From contig JAFEDG010000143.1 of the NCBI GenBank assembly GCA_018241745.1, positions 1-64,000 on the forward strand: 64,000 nt of DNA, read 5' to 3'. A program made the translations under genes and the position numbers. Below the pieces are notes generated by a model. It did not search any database. It was not told where the DNA came from and saw only the letters and a program-made list of their open reading frames with translations. This document shows, one piece after another, positions 14,127-25,601 of the stretch; positions within the stretch are counted from its first letter, which is position 1; each line of letters begins with the position of its first letter. Source of the stretch: Pseudomonadota bacterium (GTDB taxonomy: Bacteria; Pseudomonadota; Gammaproteobacteria; Burkholderiales; Casimicrobiaceae).

Positions 14127-16811
14127 TCAGCGCACTTCCGCGACCGCGCGATCCAGCTCCGGAAGTCGTGTGCGCCGGATATCCGCCGCATAGCGGATCG
14201 CGGCCTCCGCCTTCGTGACATCCTGCCGCGCGCCCGCCGGCACATGGTCGCGCGCATAGGCTTCGAGCTTGGGAATCATCGCCAGGTCACGGCCCTGGGA
14301 CGCAAGCCTCGCGACGAAGCGCTCGCGGCTGCCGGGTTCCAGGTGCGGCGCGACCTGGTCCCAGCGAAGCACGACGAATGCGAATGCACGGTCCGGATGC
14401 TGGTCCGCCACCCGCCGCAACATCTGCGGTGCGGTGCCGGTGGGCGGCTCGCCGGACACCGCCAGCGCGAGCGCGCGATCGGCCAGGCCCGCGTCGCGCG
14501 CCTGCGCAAGATAGACGTAGTAGTCGCGCCGCTCGACGTCGTTGCCGGCGGCGCGCGCAAGTGCGTGCATCGCGTCCCAGGTCGCGGCATCGGCGTGCAT
14601 CGCAACGGTGGAGAAGACGGGTTCGCGCAAGCTCGCGGGAAGCGTGGCGGGCTGCGCGCGGAACGCGTCGAACCGCCGCCGGGCCTCCGCGACCACCGTG
14701 GCGTCGTCGAGGGCCGCAAGGGTCTCGATCACCTCGCTGCGCAAGGTCGCGATCGCGTCGCCTTCGCCCGGCGCAGCGTCCCACCCGATCCGGGCCAGCA
14801 CCGGCGCCATGACGGTTCGCGCATAGGCGCGGAATGCCGCCTGCCCGGGCAAGCCGGTGTACAAGCTGTCGAGCGCCTTCATCTGGTACGTGAGGTACGA
14901 AGCGACCGCGGGATTGACGTCGGCGGGTACCGCGCGCAACAGCGCGACCAGCGGACCCATCGCCATGTTCCCGTTGTAGGCAAGCGCGAACGTGTCGCCG
15001 AGGATGCCGAGCTGGTCCTCGGGCGCCAGCGCTGCGTAGCGGGCGACGATGGCGGCGAAGTTCCCGTCGCCGTAGCGGACGCGGTAGTAGCCGGTGTGTC
15101 CCGCGTTGATCACCAGCGGCCCGCATCCTGCGGTCGTCACCGGCGTTGCACGCTGGCCGCGCACGATCGCGGTTGCAGGCTGCGCGTCCGGCGTCGCCAC
15201 GGTGACCGGCACCCGCCACATCCGCGCGCCGCCCGCCTCCGCGTCGACCGCGAAGCGGCCCTGCGCCAGCCCCACGACGCTGTGGCCATTCGCGCAGCGC
15301 AACGACAGCTCCGACACCAGCGGCACGCCCGCCTGCAACGTGAAGTCGTGGGCCAGCGGCAGGATCGGCTGCGGCAGCACAGCGTCCAGCGCGCGCCAGA
15401 AATCATCGCTGACCGTGTTGCCGTAGCGATGCGCATCGATGTATCGACGCACGCCGTCCCGGAACGCCTGCGCGCCGACGTACGCCTCGATCATGCGGAT
15501 GACCGCGGCGCCCTTCCCGTACGTAATCGTGTCGAACGCGCCGTCGGCGGCGAGTACGTCGTCGATCGGCGTCACCACCGGGTGCGTGCCGCGCCGCGCG
15601 TCGACCGTCATCGTCCATTGCAGCCACGACAGGCTGTCGAGCCATGGGTACCAGTCCGGATGGAAGTGCGCGGCGACCTTGGTCTCGATCCACGTGGCGA
15701 AGCCCTCGTTCAGCCACAGGTCGTCCCACCACGCCATCGTCACCAGGTTGCCGAACCACTGGTGCGCGACCTCGTGCGTCAACACGGTGAACACGTCCTG
15801 CCGGTCGCGCTCCGACGAGATCCGCGGATCGACCAGCAGCGACTGCTCGAAGACGAAGATGGCACCCCAGTTCTCCATCGCCGCATAGCGCTGGCTGCCC
15901 CCGGGCCCGCCGACGATGTCGAGCTTGGGCAACGGATACGGCGTGCCGAAATAGTCGTTGTAGTACGGGAGCACCGTGGCCAGGGTGTCCAGCGCATAGG
16001 CGGCCGCGGGCGCTTGCCCGCGCCGGACGACGACACCCACGTCGACGCCGCCGACGTCGCGATGCACGCGCTCGAAATCGCCGACCGCCAGGAACAACAG
16101 GTACGTCGACATCGGCGGCGTCGGCGCGAAGCGCACGTGCTTGCGGCCGTCCGCAAGGGTCTCCGTGGCGGCCACCGGCATGTTCGAGACCGGCATCTGC
16201 GCCGCGGGTACCGTTGTCGCCAGCGTGAACACTGCCTTGCGCGCGGGCTCGTCCCAGCACGGCACGAAGCGTCGCGCGTCCGAGTTCTCGAACTTCGTGT
16301 ACAGCGCGCGGGCGTCGCCATGCTCGCCACGGTAGTCGAGATGGAAGAAGCCCGAGGGGCTGTCGGCAATGCGTCCGCGGTAGGCGAGGCGCAGCGTGTG
16401 GCGTCCCGCAGCGAGCGGGTGCGCGAACGTCAACGTCGCGCGCTGGCGGCGTACGTCGTAGCCGACGGCGGCCGGCGTCGCGAGCGCATCAGCCGTCGCG
16501 CGCTCGATGACGAGGTCCAGGCTGTTGAGCGTCACCGTGCGCGTGGCGGCGCGTGCCACGATGTCGATCTCGACGGTCCCCGTGAACGCGAGCGCCGCGG
16601 CGTCGGGCGTGATGTCGATCCGGTACGCGACCGGCGCGACCGTGTCCGGCAGGATTACGCGGTTCGCCGCCGTCCGGGGCGCCGCCGACGCGGCGAACGC
16701 GACGCCTGCTGCCGCGAACCATGCGCACGCCAACGCCACGCACCGCCGGCCGGCGCAACGCAAAACAGGGGAACGGGAAGGCGCGCTGGCGCCGCAAGTG
16801 GCATGGCGCAT
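14127..16811 (-). CDS. M1-family zinc aminopeptidase, exported
   Basis: An 894-residue gluzincin. The N-terminal 40 residues include a basic region and a hydrophobic stretch ending ASAA, a probable Sec signal, so it acts in the periplasm or outside. The substrate-binding motif AAMEN (about 310-314, in place of GAMEN) precedes the zinc motif HEVAHQWFGN (346-355) and the second-ligand region NEGFATW 19 residues later. A C-terminal ERAP1-like helical domain completes the classic four-domain M1 layout. It removes N-terminal amino acids from peptides. The first residue of the motif is Ala instead of Gly, which may shift exopeptidase preference. No partner gene is apparent. Confidence 0.95.
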   Translation of the reverse strand: MRHATCGASAPSRSPVLRCAGRRCVALACAWFAAAGVAFAASAAPRTAANRVILPDTVAPVAYRIDITPDAAALAFTGTVEIDIVARAATRTVTLNSLDLVIERATADALATPAAVGYDVRRQRATLTFAHPLAAGRHTLRLAYRGRIADSPSGFFHLDYRGEHGDARALYTKFENSDARRFVPCWDEPARKAVFTLATTVPAAQMPVSNMPVAATETLADGRKHVRFAPTPPMSTYLLFLAVGDFERVHRDVGGVDVGVVVRRGQAPAAAYALDTLATVLPYYNDYFGTPYPLPKLDIVGGPGGSQRYAAMENWGAIFVFEQSLLVDPRISSERDRQDVFTVLTHEVAHQWFGNLVTMAWWDDLWLNEGFATWIETKVAAHFHPDWYPWLDSLSWLQWTMTVDARRGTHPVVTPIDDVLAADGAFDTITYGKGAAVIRMIEAYVGAQAFRDGVRRYIDAHRYGNTVSDDFWRALDAVLPQPILPLAHDFTLQAGVPLVSELSLRCANGHSVVGLAQGRFAVDAEAGGARMWRVPVTVATPDAQPATAIVRGQRATPVTTAGCGPLVINAGHTGYYRVRYGDGNFAAIVARYAALAPEDQLGILGDTFALAYNGNMAMGPLVALLRAVPADVNPAVASYLTYQMKALDSLYTGLPGQAAFRAYARTVMAPVLARIGWDAAPGEGDAIATLRSEVIETLAALDDATVVAEARRRFDAFRAQPATLPASLREPVFSTVAMHADAATWDAMHALARAAGNDVERRDYYVYLAQARDAGLADRALALAVSGEPPTGTAPQMLRRVADQHPDRAFAFVVLRWDQVAPHLEPGSRERFVARLASQGRDLAMIPKLEAYARDHVPAGARQDVTKAEAAIRYAADIRRTRLPELDRAVAEVR

Positions 16812-16927
16812 CGGACACGCGTCGCTGGCAGTCGGGAGGGGTGATTATCGCCAACCCGCTCTCCGCGATGCAACCCGCACGCGACGGGGGCAGCGAGGCC
16901 CGCCCCGCGTGCGTGCCGGTTTGCCGT

Positions 16928-17860
16928 TCAGCTGCGGCCGCTGCCGAGGAACGCGAGGACGAGCGCGATCGTCGCCTGGGGGTTCTCTTCCATGATCCAG
17001 TGCCCGGACGCGGGCACGATGCCGCCGGTGACGTTGTCCGCGGCCGCGTTCATCACGACGGCCATCGTCGGCCCGAACGACTTCTCGCCACCCAGGGCCA
17101 GCACCGGCATCTTCAGGCGTTTGCCCGCCGCCAGGAACGCGCGGTTGTCGCTCGCGTCCTGGTCGAAGGCCGCGAACTGCGAGAACCCCGCGTGCATGTT
17201 GCCGGGCCGCGCGTACAGCTCCGCATAGTGCTCGCGGGCCGCCTCCGTGAAGTTGGCGGGATTGGCGGAGAACTCGTTCCAGAAACGGTCGAGGTAGATG
17301 CGCTCGCGGCCGGCCACGAGGCGTTCCATGTCCGGGCCCCCGAAGCGGAAGTGCCACAGCAGCGGGTTCTTCAGGATCTCGTCCCACGGCCCGACGCCGG
17401 GCACCGGCGCGTCGATGTAGACCATCCGACGCACGCGCTCCGGATAGCGAACGGCAAACTGGAACGCGACCATGTTGCCGATGTCGTGGGCGACGACGTC
17501 GGCGCGCTCGACGCCGAGCGCCGTCATCACGCCGGCCACGTCGGCGGCTTGCGTCTTCTTGTCGAAGCCGCCGGCGGTCGGCTGCGACGACAAGCCCATG
17601 CCGCGCAGGTCCGGCACGATCACCGTGTGGTCGCGCGCGAGCTCGCGTGCGAGCGGCGCCCACATGTCGCCGGTTTCGCCATAGCCGTGAAGCAGTACGA
17701 CGCCTGGCCCGTGGCCGCCGTGGCGCACGTACAGCGTGACGCCGTTCGTCGTGATCGACGTCGTCGTGAAGCCCGTGAAGGCGAAGTCCTGCGCACGCCC
17801 CGGTGCGCTCGCCGCCAGTGCTGCCGTCGCCATCAGTGCCGCCGCCACGAAGCTTCGCAT
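16928..17860 (-). CDS. Exported alpha/beta hydrolase, epoxide hydrolase/haloalkane dehalogenase-like
   Basis: A 310-residue protein with a Sec-type signal (MRSFVAAALMATAALAASA, cleavage near PGRAQ). The nucleophile elbow is HDIGN, with Asp rather than Ser as nucleophile, as in epoxide hydrolases and haloalkane dehalogenases. The oxyanion motif is HGYGETGDMW and the catalytic His is in GHWIMEENP. Reaction would be hydrolysis of an epoxide or C-halogen bond through an ester intermediate in the periplasm; the substrate is unknown. It is divergent from a LysR-type gene (start 17975), which may control it. Confidence 0.88.
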   Translation of the reverse strand: MRSFVAAALMATAALAASAPGRAQDFAFTGFTTTSITTNGVTLYVRHGGHGPGVVLLHGYGETGDMWAPLARELARDHTVIVPDLRGMGLSSQPTAGGFDKKTQAADVAGVMTALGVERADVVAHDIGNMVAFQFAVRYPERVRRMVYIDAPVPGVGPWDEILKNPLLWHFRFGGPDMERLVAGRERIYLDRFWNEFSANPANFTEAAREHYAELYARPGNMHAGFSQFAAFDQDASDNRAFLAAGKRLKMPVLALGGEKSFGPTMAVVMNAAADNVTGGIVPASGHWIMEENPQATIALVLAFLGSGRS

Positions 17861-17974
17861 GCCGATTCCCGAGGGGTGAACGTACCGGGACCGAGTGTGC
17901 TCCGGGCGCCTTGCCGGGACTAGTGCGCTCGGCGCACAATGAGCTTCAACCGTCAGTTGAAAATCCGATCCGGC

Positions 17975-18901
17975 ATGCCCACCGACCTCGCGTTGCTGAA
18001 CGCATTCGTGCAGACCGCCGAACAGGGCAGCTTCTCCGCCGCCGCGCGCGTGCTGGGCCTGACGCCGGCGGCAATCAGCAAGAACGTCGCGCGCCTCGAG
18101 GCCGACCTGCACGTCAGGCTGTTCCACCGCAGTACGCGCCGCCTCGCATTGACGGAGCACGGCGAGCGCTTCCTGCTGAAGGTGCAGGACCCGCTCGCCG
18201 CGTTGCGCGATGCGGTCGGCGGTACGCGCGGCGTCGACCGCGATCCCGCGGGCACGCTGAAGGTCACCGTCGGCCATGCGTTCGGCCGCCGCTTCGTGGT
18301 GCCGCTGCTCGGCGACTTCGTCGCGGCCTATCCACGGATCACGCCGGACCTCCACTTCGACAACCGCCAGGTCGACCTCGTCGGCGAGGGCTTCGACGCC
18401 GCGATCGGCGGCGGCTTTCCCATCGCCTCCGGCCTCGTTGCGCGCGCGCTGGGGCCCGTCCACATCGTCGCCGTCGCCGCGCCCCGCTACATGGCGCGCC
18501 GTACGCCGCCGCGCGCACCGGCGGATTTCGCGGCGCTCGACGGCATCATGCGGCGGTCTTCGCCGACCGGGCGCGTGCGGCCGTGGACGCTGCGCACGCG
18601 ACGCGGCGTCGACGAGCCCGTCCCGTGCCGTCCACGGCTCGTGCTGAGCGACCCGGAGGCGATCGCCGAGGCAGCACGGCTGGGACTGGGCGTGGCACTG
18701 CTGCCGATGCCGTTTGCGATCGATGCGTTGCGCGCGCGCCAGCTGGTCCGGCTGTTGCCCGGCTGGTACAGCGACGCCGGCCCGTTGTCGCTGTACTACC
18801 CGAGCCGGCGCCTGCTGCCCGCCAAGACGCGGGCGTTTGCCGACTTCGTCGTCGAGCGCTTCAAGCAGTCGGGGTTTGCGGCGCAGGTCGACGGCCGCTG
18901 A
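17975..18901 (+). CDS. LysR-family transcriptional regulator
   Basis: A 308-residue regulator. The N-terminal winged HTH is LALLNAFVQTAEQGSFSAAARVLGLTPAAISKNVARLE. The periplasmic-binding-protein-like effector domain starts near residue 90 (GTLKVTVGHAFGRRFVVPLL). The ATG at 17975 is chosen because the HTH starts right after it; an ATG at 17939 would add 12 residues. The 114-base divergent gap with the epoxide-hydrolase-like gene suggests that gene as a target. Its last 41 bases overlap the opposite MFS gene. Confidence 0.92.
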   Translation: MPTDLALLNAFVQTAEQGSFSAAARVLGLTPAAISKNVARLEADLHVRLFHRSTRRLALTEHGERFLLKVQDPLAALRDAVGGTRGVDRDPAGTLKVTVGHAFGRRFVVPLLGDFVAAYPRITPDLHFDNRQVDLVGEGFDAAIGGGFPIASGLVARALGPVHIVAVAAPRYMARRTPPRAPADFAALDGIMRRSSPTGRVRPWTLRTRRGVDEPVPCRPRLVLSDPEAIAEAARLGLGVALLPMPFAIDALRARQLVRLLPGWYSDAGPLSLYYPSRRLLPAKTRAFADFVVERFKQSGFAAQVDGR

Positions 18902-20222
18902 GGCCCGCGAAAGGCCCGCCGCGTCCGGGACCGCGCGCAGGCGCGGACGGGCTCGCCGGCTTGCGGATACTCACCGCCATCACCGCCGCCATCAGGCATG
19001 CCGTGCCCGCGACGTACAGCGCCGGCGTATAGCTGAAGAGCAGCGTGCGCGACACGCCACCGCCCCACGCCGCCGTCGCGGCGCCCAGCTGGTGCGCGGC
19101 AAAGATCCAGCCGAACACCATGCCCGCCCGCTGGGCACCGAATTCGGCGCCCGCGAGCTTGACGGTCGGCGGCACGGTCGCGATCCAGTCGAGCCCGTAG
19201 AACATCGCGAAGATGCCAAGGCCGATCAGCGTAAAGCCCGAATGGGGCAACCACAGCAGCGAGAGCCCCCGCAGCCCGTAGTACCAGAACAGCAGCTTGC
19301 GGTTGTCGTAGCGATCGGACAGCCACCCGGACAGGATCGTGCCGACGAAATCGAACGCGCCCATCGTCGCCAGCACCGACGCCGCAGGCACCGGGCCGAG
19401 TCCGTAGTCGCCGCACAGCGAGATGAAATGCGTCTGCAAGAGCCCGTTGGTGCTGAGGCCGCAGATGAAGAACGTGCCGGCCAGCAGCCAGAACGTGCGG
19501 TGACGGGCCGCATCGGCGAGGATCGTGAACGGCGTCGCGAACGTGACGCGCATCGGCGCCGCGGGTGGCGGCGCGGTCGCGGCACCGGCCGGCTCGCCGT
19601 AGGGCCGCAGTCCCACGTCGGCAGGGCGGTCGCGGACCAGGCACAGTGCCAGCGCGCCGACGATCGCGGACGCCGCGACGATCGGCCCCACGGCCGAGCG
19701 CCAGCCCCAGTGCTCGATCATCCATGCAGCCACCGGCAGAAACGCGAGCTGGCCCGTGGCAGAGCTCGCCGTGAGCATGCCGATCACGAGCCCGCGACGC
19801 GCGACGAACCAGCGGTTGGCGACGACGGCGCCCAGCACCAGCGCCGTCAGGCCCGTGCCGACGCCCAGCAGCAGGCTCCATAGCAGGAACAGTTGCCACA
19901 GCTGCGACGCGAACGTGACCAGGGCCATCGCAGTACCGACGAGCGCGAGCCCGGTAGCCATGACCGCGCGCAGGCCGAAACGCTCCATCAGCACCGCGGC
20001 GAACGGGCCCATGAGGCCGAACAGCGCGAAGCGGATGGCGAGCGCCGACGAGATCTGCTGCGTGCTCCAGCCGAACTCCTGGCTGAGCGGCCGCAGCATC
20101 GCGCCCGGCAGGCCCAGCGCGGCCGCCATCGTCAACATCGTGAGGAACGTCACCGCGGCGACGAGCCATCCGTAGTGGATGCCGCGAGACTGGAGCCAGG
20201 GAGAAATGCGCGTGGCGAACAT
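18861..20222 (-). CDS. Major facilitator superfamily transporter
   Basis: A 453-residue carrier with 12 predicted membrane helices in two halves and a central loop near residues 210-230. The start region (GIHYGWLVAAVTFLTMLTMA) and GLDWIATVPPTVKLAG resemble the monocarboxylate/oxalate-formate-like MFS branch. The signature loop WLSDRYDNRK follows helix 8. The substrate is unknown. It lies 12 bases downstream of a MarR-family gene on the same strand, which suggests efflux or uptake controlled by that regulator. The C-terminal tail of about 30 residues is rich in Pro, Gly and Arg and overlaps the end of the LysR gene. Confidence 0.9.
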   Translation of the reverse strand: MFATRISPWLQSRGIHYGWLVAAVTFLTMLTMAAALGLPGAMLRPLSQEFGWSTQQISSALAIRFALFGLMGPFAAVLMERFGLRAVMATGLALVGTAMALVTFASQLWQLFLLWSLLLGVGTGLTALVLGAVVANRWFVARRGLVIGMLTASSATGQLAFLPVAAWMIEHWGWRSAVGPIVAASAIVGALALCLVRDRPADVGLRPYGEPAGAATAPPPAAPMRVTFATPFTILADAARHRTFWLLAGTFFICGLSTNGLLQTHFISLCGDYGLGPVPAASVLATMGAFDFVGTILSGWLSDRYDNRKLLFWYYGLRGLSLLWLPHSGFTLIGLGIFAMFYGLDWIATVPPTVKLAGAEFGAQRAGMVFGWIFAAHQLGAATAAWGGGVSRTLLFSYTPALYVAGTACLMAAVMAVSIRKPASPSAPARGPGRGGPFAGLSGRRPAPQTPTA

Positions 20223-20234
20223 GGGAGGGTGTGC

Positions 20235-20642
20235 TCAGAGTGCGGACAGGACGTCGAGCAGCGTGTCGACGCGTTCGGGGCCGAGGCGGTCGCGGATCTC
20301 CCGCTGGCAGCGTTGCCAGAGCGGCAGCGCACGGCGGAGGCAATCGCGTCCCGCGGGCGTCAGCTCGATGCACGCCGCGCGCTGGTCGCCGTCGCTGCGC
20401 ACGGCGGCCACCAGTCCATCGCGCTGGAGGACGCGGACGTTGCGGCCGATCGTCGAGCGCTCGAGCGACGTCGCGCGTCCGAGGTCCGTGAGGCTGACGG
20501 GCGCCAGGGCGCCGATGTTCCGCAACAGCGAATACTGCGCGATGTTGATGCCGAGCGGCGCAAGCGCCGCGTCGTAATGCGCGCTGAGCCTGCGCGTACC
20601 CTGGCGCAGGCGGGCGCAGAGGCAAGGCGCGGCGCTCGACAT
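20235..20642 (-). CDS. MarR-family transcriptional regulator
   Basis: A 135-residue regulator. The winged helix is VSLTDLGRATSLERSTIGRNVRVLQRDGLV followed by the wing RSDGDQRAACIELTPAGRDCL, typical of MarR proteins. Two Cys near the N terminus (CLCARL) could be redox-sensing, as in OhrR, but this is inference. The ATG at 20642 follows -10 box TATACT (20650-20655) by 7 bases, predicting leaderless mRNA. A 22-base near-perfect palindrome covers that promoter. It is in an operon with the MFS gene 12 bases downstream and probably represses both. Confidence 0.92.
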   Translation of the reverse strand: MSSAAPCLCARLRQGTRRLSAHYDAALAPLGINIAQYSLLRNIGALAPVSLTDLGRATSLERSTIGRNVRVLQRDGLVAAVRSDGDQRAACIELTPAGRDCLRRALPLWQRCQREIRDRLGPERVDTLLDVLSAL

Positions 20643-20643
20643 G

Positions 20644-20665
20644 GATGCGAGTATATACCCGCATC
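20644..20665. promoter_or_regulatory. Near-perfect 22-base palindrome, candidate MarR operator over the -10 box
   Basis: GATGCG (20644-20649), one unpaired base, GTATATAC (20651-20658), one unpaired base, CGCATC (20660-20665). It includes the -10 box TATACT of the marR-type gene and ends two bases before its start codon. Size and position fit a MarR dimer site for autorepression. Confidence 0.75.
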
Positions 20666-20827
20666 GCGGGCGCGGCTCACTTTCGTCCGCGTCTGGGGCG
20701 TGAAGGGTCCGACGGCGCGTTCCTACGCGGATTGCAGCCATTGCCGGCTGCCGTCCGTCGCGCCCGCGCGGTTCAATCGGGATTCAGGGCGGGCATCCGG
20801 TCCGCCTGTCCACTCCAGGAGACATGC

Positions 20828-21166
20828 ATGGATACGACCAACAGCGTCATTTCCTCGGACCGCGTCGAAGGGACCTCGGTCTACAACCTCGCCGGCGACA
20901 AGCTCGGCTCGATCGACGACCTGATGATCGACAAGGTGTCGGGCAAGGTCGCGTACGCGGTGATGGAGTTTGGTGGCTTCCTCGGCATGGGCACGGACCG
21001 GTACCCGATTCCGTGGAACATGCTGAAGTACGACACCAGCCTCGACGGGTATCGCGTGCCGATCGACAAGAACAAGCTCGATGACGCGCCGCGCTACCCG
21101 GCGGACGAGATCCCGATCTACGACCGCACGTACTCGACGCGAGTCGACCAGTACTACGGTCTGTAA
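20828..21166 (+). CDS. PRC-barrel domain protein
   Basis: A 112-residue soluble protein with a single PRC-barrel (residues of about 8-85: SSDRVEGTSVYNLAGDKLG and SGKVAYAVMEFGGFLG), followed by a short Asp/Tyr-rich tail. Such stand-alone proteins are common in proteobacteria, often stress-linked, with unknown function. AGGAGA (20817-20822) lies 5 bases before the ATG. A strong intrinsic terminator follows at 21185-21215, so the gene is probably a single transcription unit. Confidence 0.9.
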   Translation: MDTTNSVISSDRVEGTSVYNLAGDKLGSIDDLMIDKVSGKVAYAVMEFGGFLGMGTDRYPIPWNMLKYDTSLDGYRVPIDKNKLDDAPRYPADEIPIYDRTYSTRVDQYYGL

Positions 21167-21184
21167 CGGCGGCCTGGACGAACG

Positions 21185-21215
21185 ACGGCGCGGGAGCGAT
21201 CCCGCGCCGTTTTTT
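21185..21215 (+). terminator. Intrinsic terminator of the PRC-barrel gene
   Basis: Perfect 11-base stem ACGGCGCGGGA (21185-21195), loop GCGA, TCCCGCGCCGT (21200-21210), then a run of T residues. It follows the stop codon by 18 bases. Confidence 0.93.
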
Positions 21216-21274
21216 GTGCGCCCTTCGCCCCCCGAGCGCGGTGAGCGGAGTGCGACCAACAGGCGACAGGCGAC

Positions 21275-21300
21275 AAAAAGGCCGTCCCGAGGGACGGCCT
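21275..21300 (-). terminator. Intrinsic terminator of the peptidoglycan-binding protein gene
   Basis: On the minus strand AGGCCGTCCC (21300-21291) pairs with GGGACGGCCT and is followed by TTTTT (21279-21275). It lies 25 bases after the stop codon of the gene ending at 21326. Confidence 0.92.
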
Positions 21301-21325
21301 GTGCATGCGGATCGCGGTTCCGCGA

Positions 21326-21826
21326 TTAACCGCGCACGCCCAGCGCCTTCAGCGTCGCGTCGTCCAGCGTACCGTTGGCCGCGAGGCCGTTGTCCGACTG
21401 GAAGTTGCGGACCGCAGCCGCCGTATTCGGGCCGTAGCGGCCGTCGACCGTCACGTTGTAACCCTTGTCGTTGAGCGCGGTCTGCGCACGCGAGACGTCG
21501 TCGTGGTTCCAGCCCATCTTGCTGTCGTGGCTCGTGCCGGTGTTCGTGACCTTGCCGTTGGCATTCGTGCCCTCGTGGCCCACATAGGCCCCGACGCCGG
21601 CGCCGATCACGGCACCGACCGGCCCGCCGACAACGGCGCCTGCGACAGCACCCGTACCGGCACCGATCGTCGTCGCCTTCTCCTTGCCCGTCATCGGTTG
21701 CGTGGGCGCGTTGGCCGCGGCGGCTTGCTGCTGCTTCGAGTTGGTCGAGTCGTCGGCGAATGCCGGCGCGGTGGAAACGGCCAGCGCCACGGCGCCGGCG
21801 ATCAACGTAGTCTTGAAGAGATTCAT
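21326..21826 (-). CDS. Exported glycine-zipper protein with peptidoglycan-binding domain
   Basis: A 166-residue protein. Residues 1-24 are a Sec signal (cleavage after PAFA). A Gln/Ala-rich linker is followed by a glycine zipper (about 55-88: TIGAGTGAVAGAVVGGPVGA) and a C-terminal PG_binding_1 domain (about 105-166: SRAQTALNDKGYNVTVDGRY, then AAAVRNFQ). It probably inserts in or contacts the envelope and binds the cell wall; a structural or stress role is likely. The upstream region (21827-21900) has AGGAGACC close to the start. It is monocistronic with its own terminator. Confidence 0.9.
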   Translation of the reverse strand: MNLFKTTLIAGAVALAVSTAPAFADDSTNSKQQQAAAANAPTQPMTGKEKATTIGAGTGAVAGAVVGGPVGAVIGAGVGAYVGHEGTNANGKVTNTGTSHDSKMGWNHDDVSRAQTALNDKGYNVTVDGRYGPNTAAAVRNFQSDNGLAANGTLDDATLKALGVRG

Positions 21827-21984
21827 ATGCGGTCTCCTGTGGATGGTGGATGGGTTACGGCACGGTTCACTTTATCGACGCACGGTCTCCGCGAACGTCA
21901 GGCGCCGCACGATCGCGGTGCAGGACCGGGCCGATCGTGTTGTCGGCCAACACCGACGCGCCGCAGGCAGGTGCCATCGCTTGC

Positions 21985-21990
21985 TATAAT
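21985..21990 (+). promoter_or_regulatory. -10 box for the isocitrate dehydrogenase gene
   Basis: A perfect TATAAT with TGC just upstream (TGCTATAAT), about 79 bases before the GTG start. No matching -35 hexamer stands out. Confidence 0.6.
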
Positions 21991-21993
21991 TGA

Positions 21994-24297
<2,304 letters not shown>

Positions 24298-24337
24298 CCG
24301 GCGAGCGCTCGACCCCACGGCCTTGCACACGGCGGCC

Positions 24338-24718
24338 ATGGCCCAACCCCTCGCCGTCCACGACGGCATCTGCACGTTCGCGCCGGCGGGGGAGTTTTCG
24401 CTGCTGTCGATCGTCGACGCGATCAACCAGGCCATCCGTTACTGTCGCGAGGCAGGGTTGCCCCGACTGCTGGTCGACGCCACGCGCGTCACCGGCGTGG
24501 CCGTGCCCACGCTCGTCGATCGGTTCCTGGCCGTTGAGGATTGGGCCGAGTCGGCGCGCGGCCTCGTCGCGGTGGCGCTCGTGATCCGGCCCGAGTTCAT
24601 TCATCCGCAGCGCTTTGGCGTCAAGTTCGCGCATCATCTCGGCTTGCTGGCGGAAGTATCCGAGCACCGCGACGACGCCCTCGCATGGCTCGCCACGGTC
24701 GAGATCCAGTCCGCATAG
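24338..24718 (+). CDS. STAS-like/SpoIIAA-like domain protein
   Basis: A 126-residue soluble protein. The pattern of alternating strands and helices ([42 protein letters not shown]) resembles STAS/SpoIIAA-like domains found in many proteobacterial hypotheticals. No phosphorylatable Ser of the anti-sigma antagonist type can be identified. The ATG at 24338 is preferred to a TTG at 24323. It lies 40 bases after the isocitrate dehydrogenase stop and might be co-transcribed. Function unknown. Confidence 0.72.
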   Translation: MAQPLAVHDGICTFAPAGEFSLLSIVDAINQAIRYCREAGLPRLLVDATRVTGVAVPTLVDRFLAVEDWAESARGLVAVALVIRPEFIHPQRFGVKFAHHLGLLAEVSEHRDDALAWLATVEIQSA

Positions 24719-24752
24719 CATCGCCTGCGTGACGTAGCGCGCCGGACGGCGT

Positions 24753-25559
24753 TCAGAGGCGTTGCAAGCGTTCCCACAGCGGGCCGACGACGTCATCGCC
24801 ATCGATCCCCGCGTCGTCGCGCAGGAATGCCTCGAGCTGTGCCGCGCTCGCGAGCGTCGACTCGACCGGGGCCTCGCCATGGCGCCGGCGCGTCACGCGC
24901 CGGTCGAACAGGCTCACACGCTCCCGGTCGTCGACACGCTCGACCAGCAGGTGATTGCGCATCAGCGCGCCCGGAAACGTCGACGTGTACCAGTTGGCGA
25001 CGCGGAAGTCCGCAGGGGCCTGGGGTTCGAGCGTGAACCGATAGAGCGGCGCTGGCGGCCCCGGGTCCACGCGTTCGATCACGTACGCGTCGGCATCGCG
25101 CCGCACGCGCAGTCGGCTGCCCGCCTGCGGCTGTTCGCCATCGTCATCGAGCGCAAGCGGCGCGTTCATGAGGTGGCCGCCGAAACCCACGTCGGCGATC
25201 CAGCGGCCGCCCTCGAGGTCCACGCGCAGCAGCATGTGCGTGCGCGGCGACACGCCGCCGCCAGCCGGTGCGCCGAGCAGCACGCGCGCGGCCAGCGGCG
25301 TGACGGTGAAGCCAGCGCCGGCGAGTGCGGCGCCGAACAGCGTGTTCTGCTCGAAGCAGTAGCCGCCGCGCCGCTGGTCGACGAGCTTGGCGGCGACGGC
25401 GTCCGCATCCACGTCCACCGGTCGGCCGAGAAAAGGCTCGACGTTCTCGAACGGCACCGTTGCGGCATGCCGGGCCTGCCATCGGCGCAGCGTCGCGAGA
25501 TCGGCGGCGGGCGGCGGCTCGACGCCGATGCGGGCACGGTACCGATCGACGTCGAACAT
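24753..25559 (-). CDS. Arylamine N-acetyltransferase
   Basis: A 268-residue NAT enzyme. The catalytic triad is visible: Cys68 in RGGYCFEQN, His108 in RTHMLL and Asp123 in ADVGFGG. It transfers the acetyl group from acetyl-CoA to aromatic amines or hydrazines in the cytoplasm, usually for detoxification. Length and order match bacterial NATs (270-280 residues). It is convergent with the STAS-like gene and upstream of no obvious partner; the next gene on its strand (DUF1993) starts at 26102 and ends 42 bases before it, so both may be in one transcript. Confidence 0.95.
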   Translation of the reverse strand: MFDVDRYRARIGVEPPPAADLATLRRWQARHAATVPFENVEPFLGRPVDVDADAVAAKLVDQRRGGYCFEQNTLFGAALAGAGFTVTPLAARVLLGAPAGGGVSPRTHMLLRVDLEGGRWIADVGFGGHLMNAPLALDDDGEQPQAGSRLRVRRDADAYVIERVDPGPPAPLYRFTLEPQAPADFRVANWYTSTFPGALMRNHLLVERVDDRERVSLFDRRVTRRRHGEAPVESTLASAAQLEAFLRDDAGIDGDDVVGPLWERLQRL

Positions 25560-25601
25560 GGGGAGCGGGCCGCGCGCCGCGCCGGGACGACGCGATGCGC
25601 G

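Noticed and set aside
14244..16844. An 866-codon frame on the plus strand opposite the M1 aminopeptidase
   Set aside because: The minus-strand gene has signal peptide, AAMEN and HEVAH motifs; the plus frame is its Arg-rich mirror.
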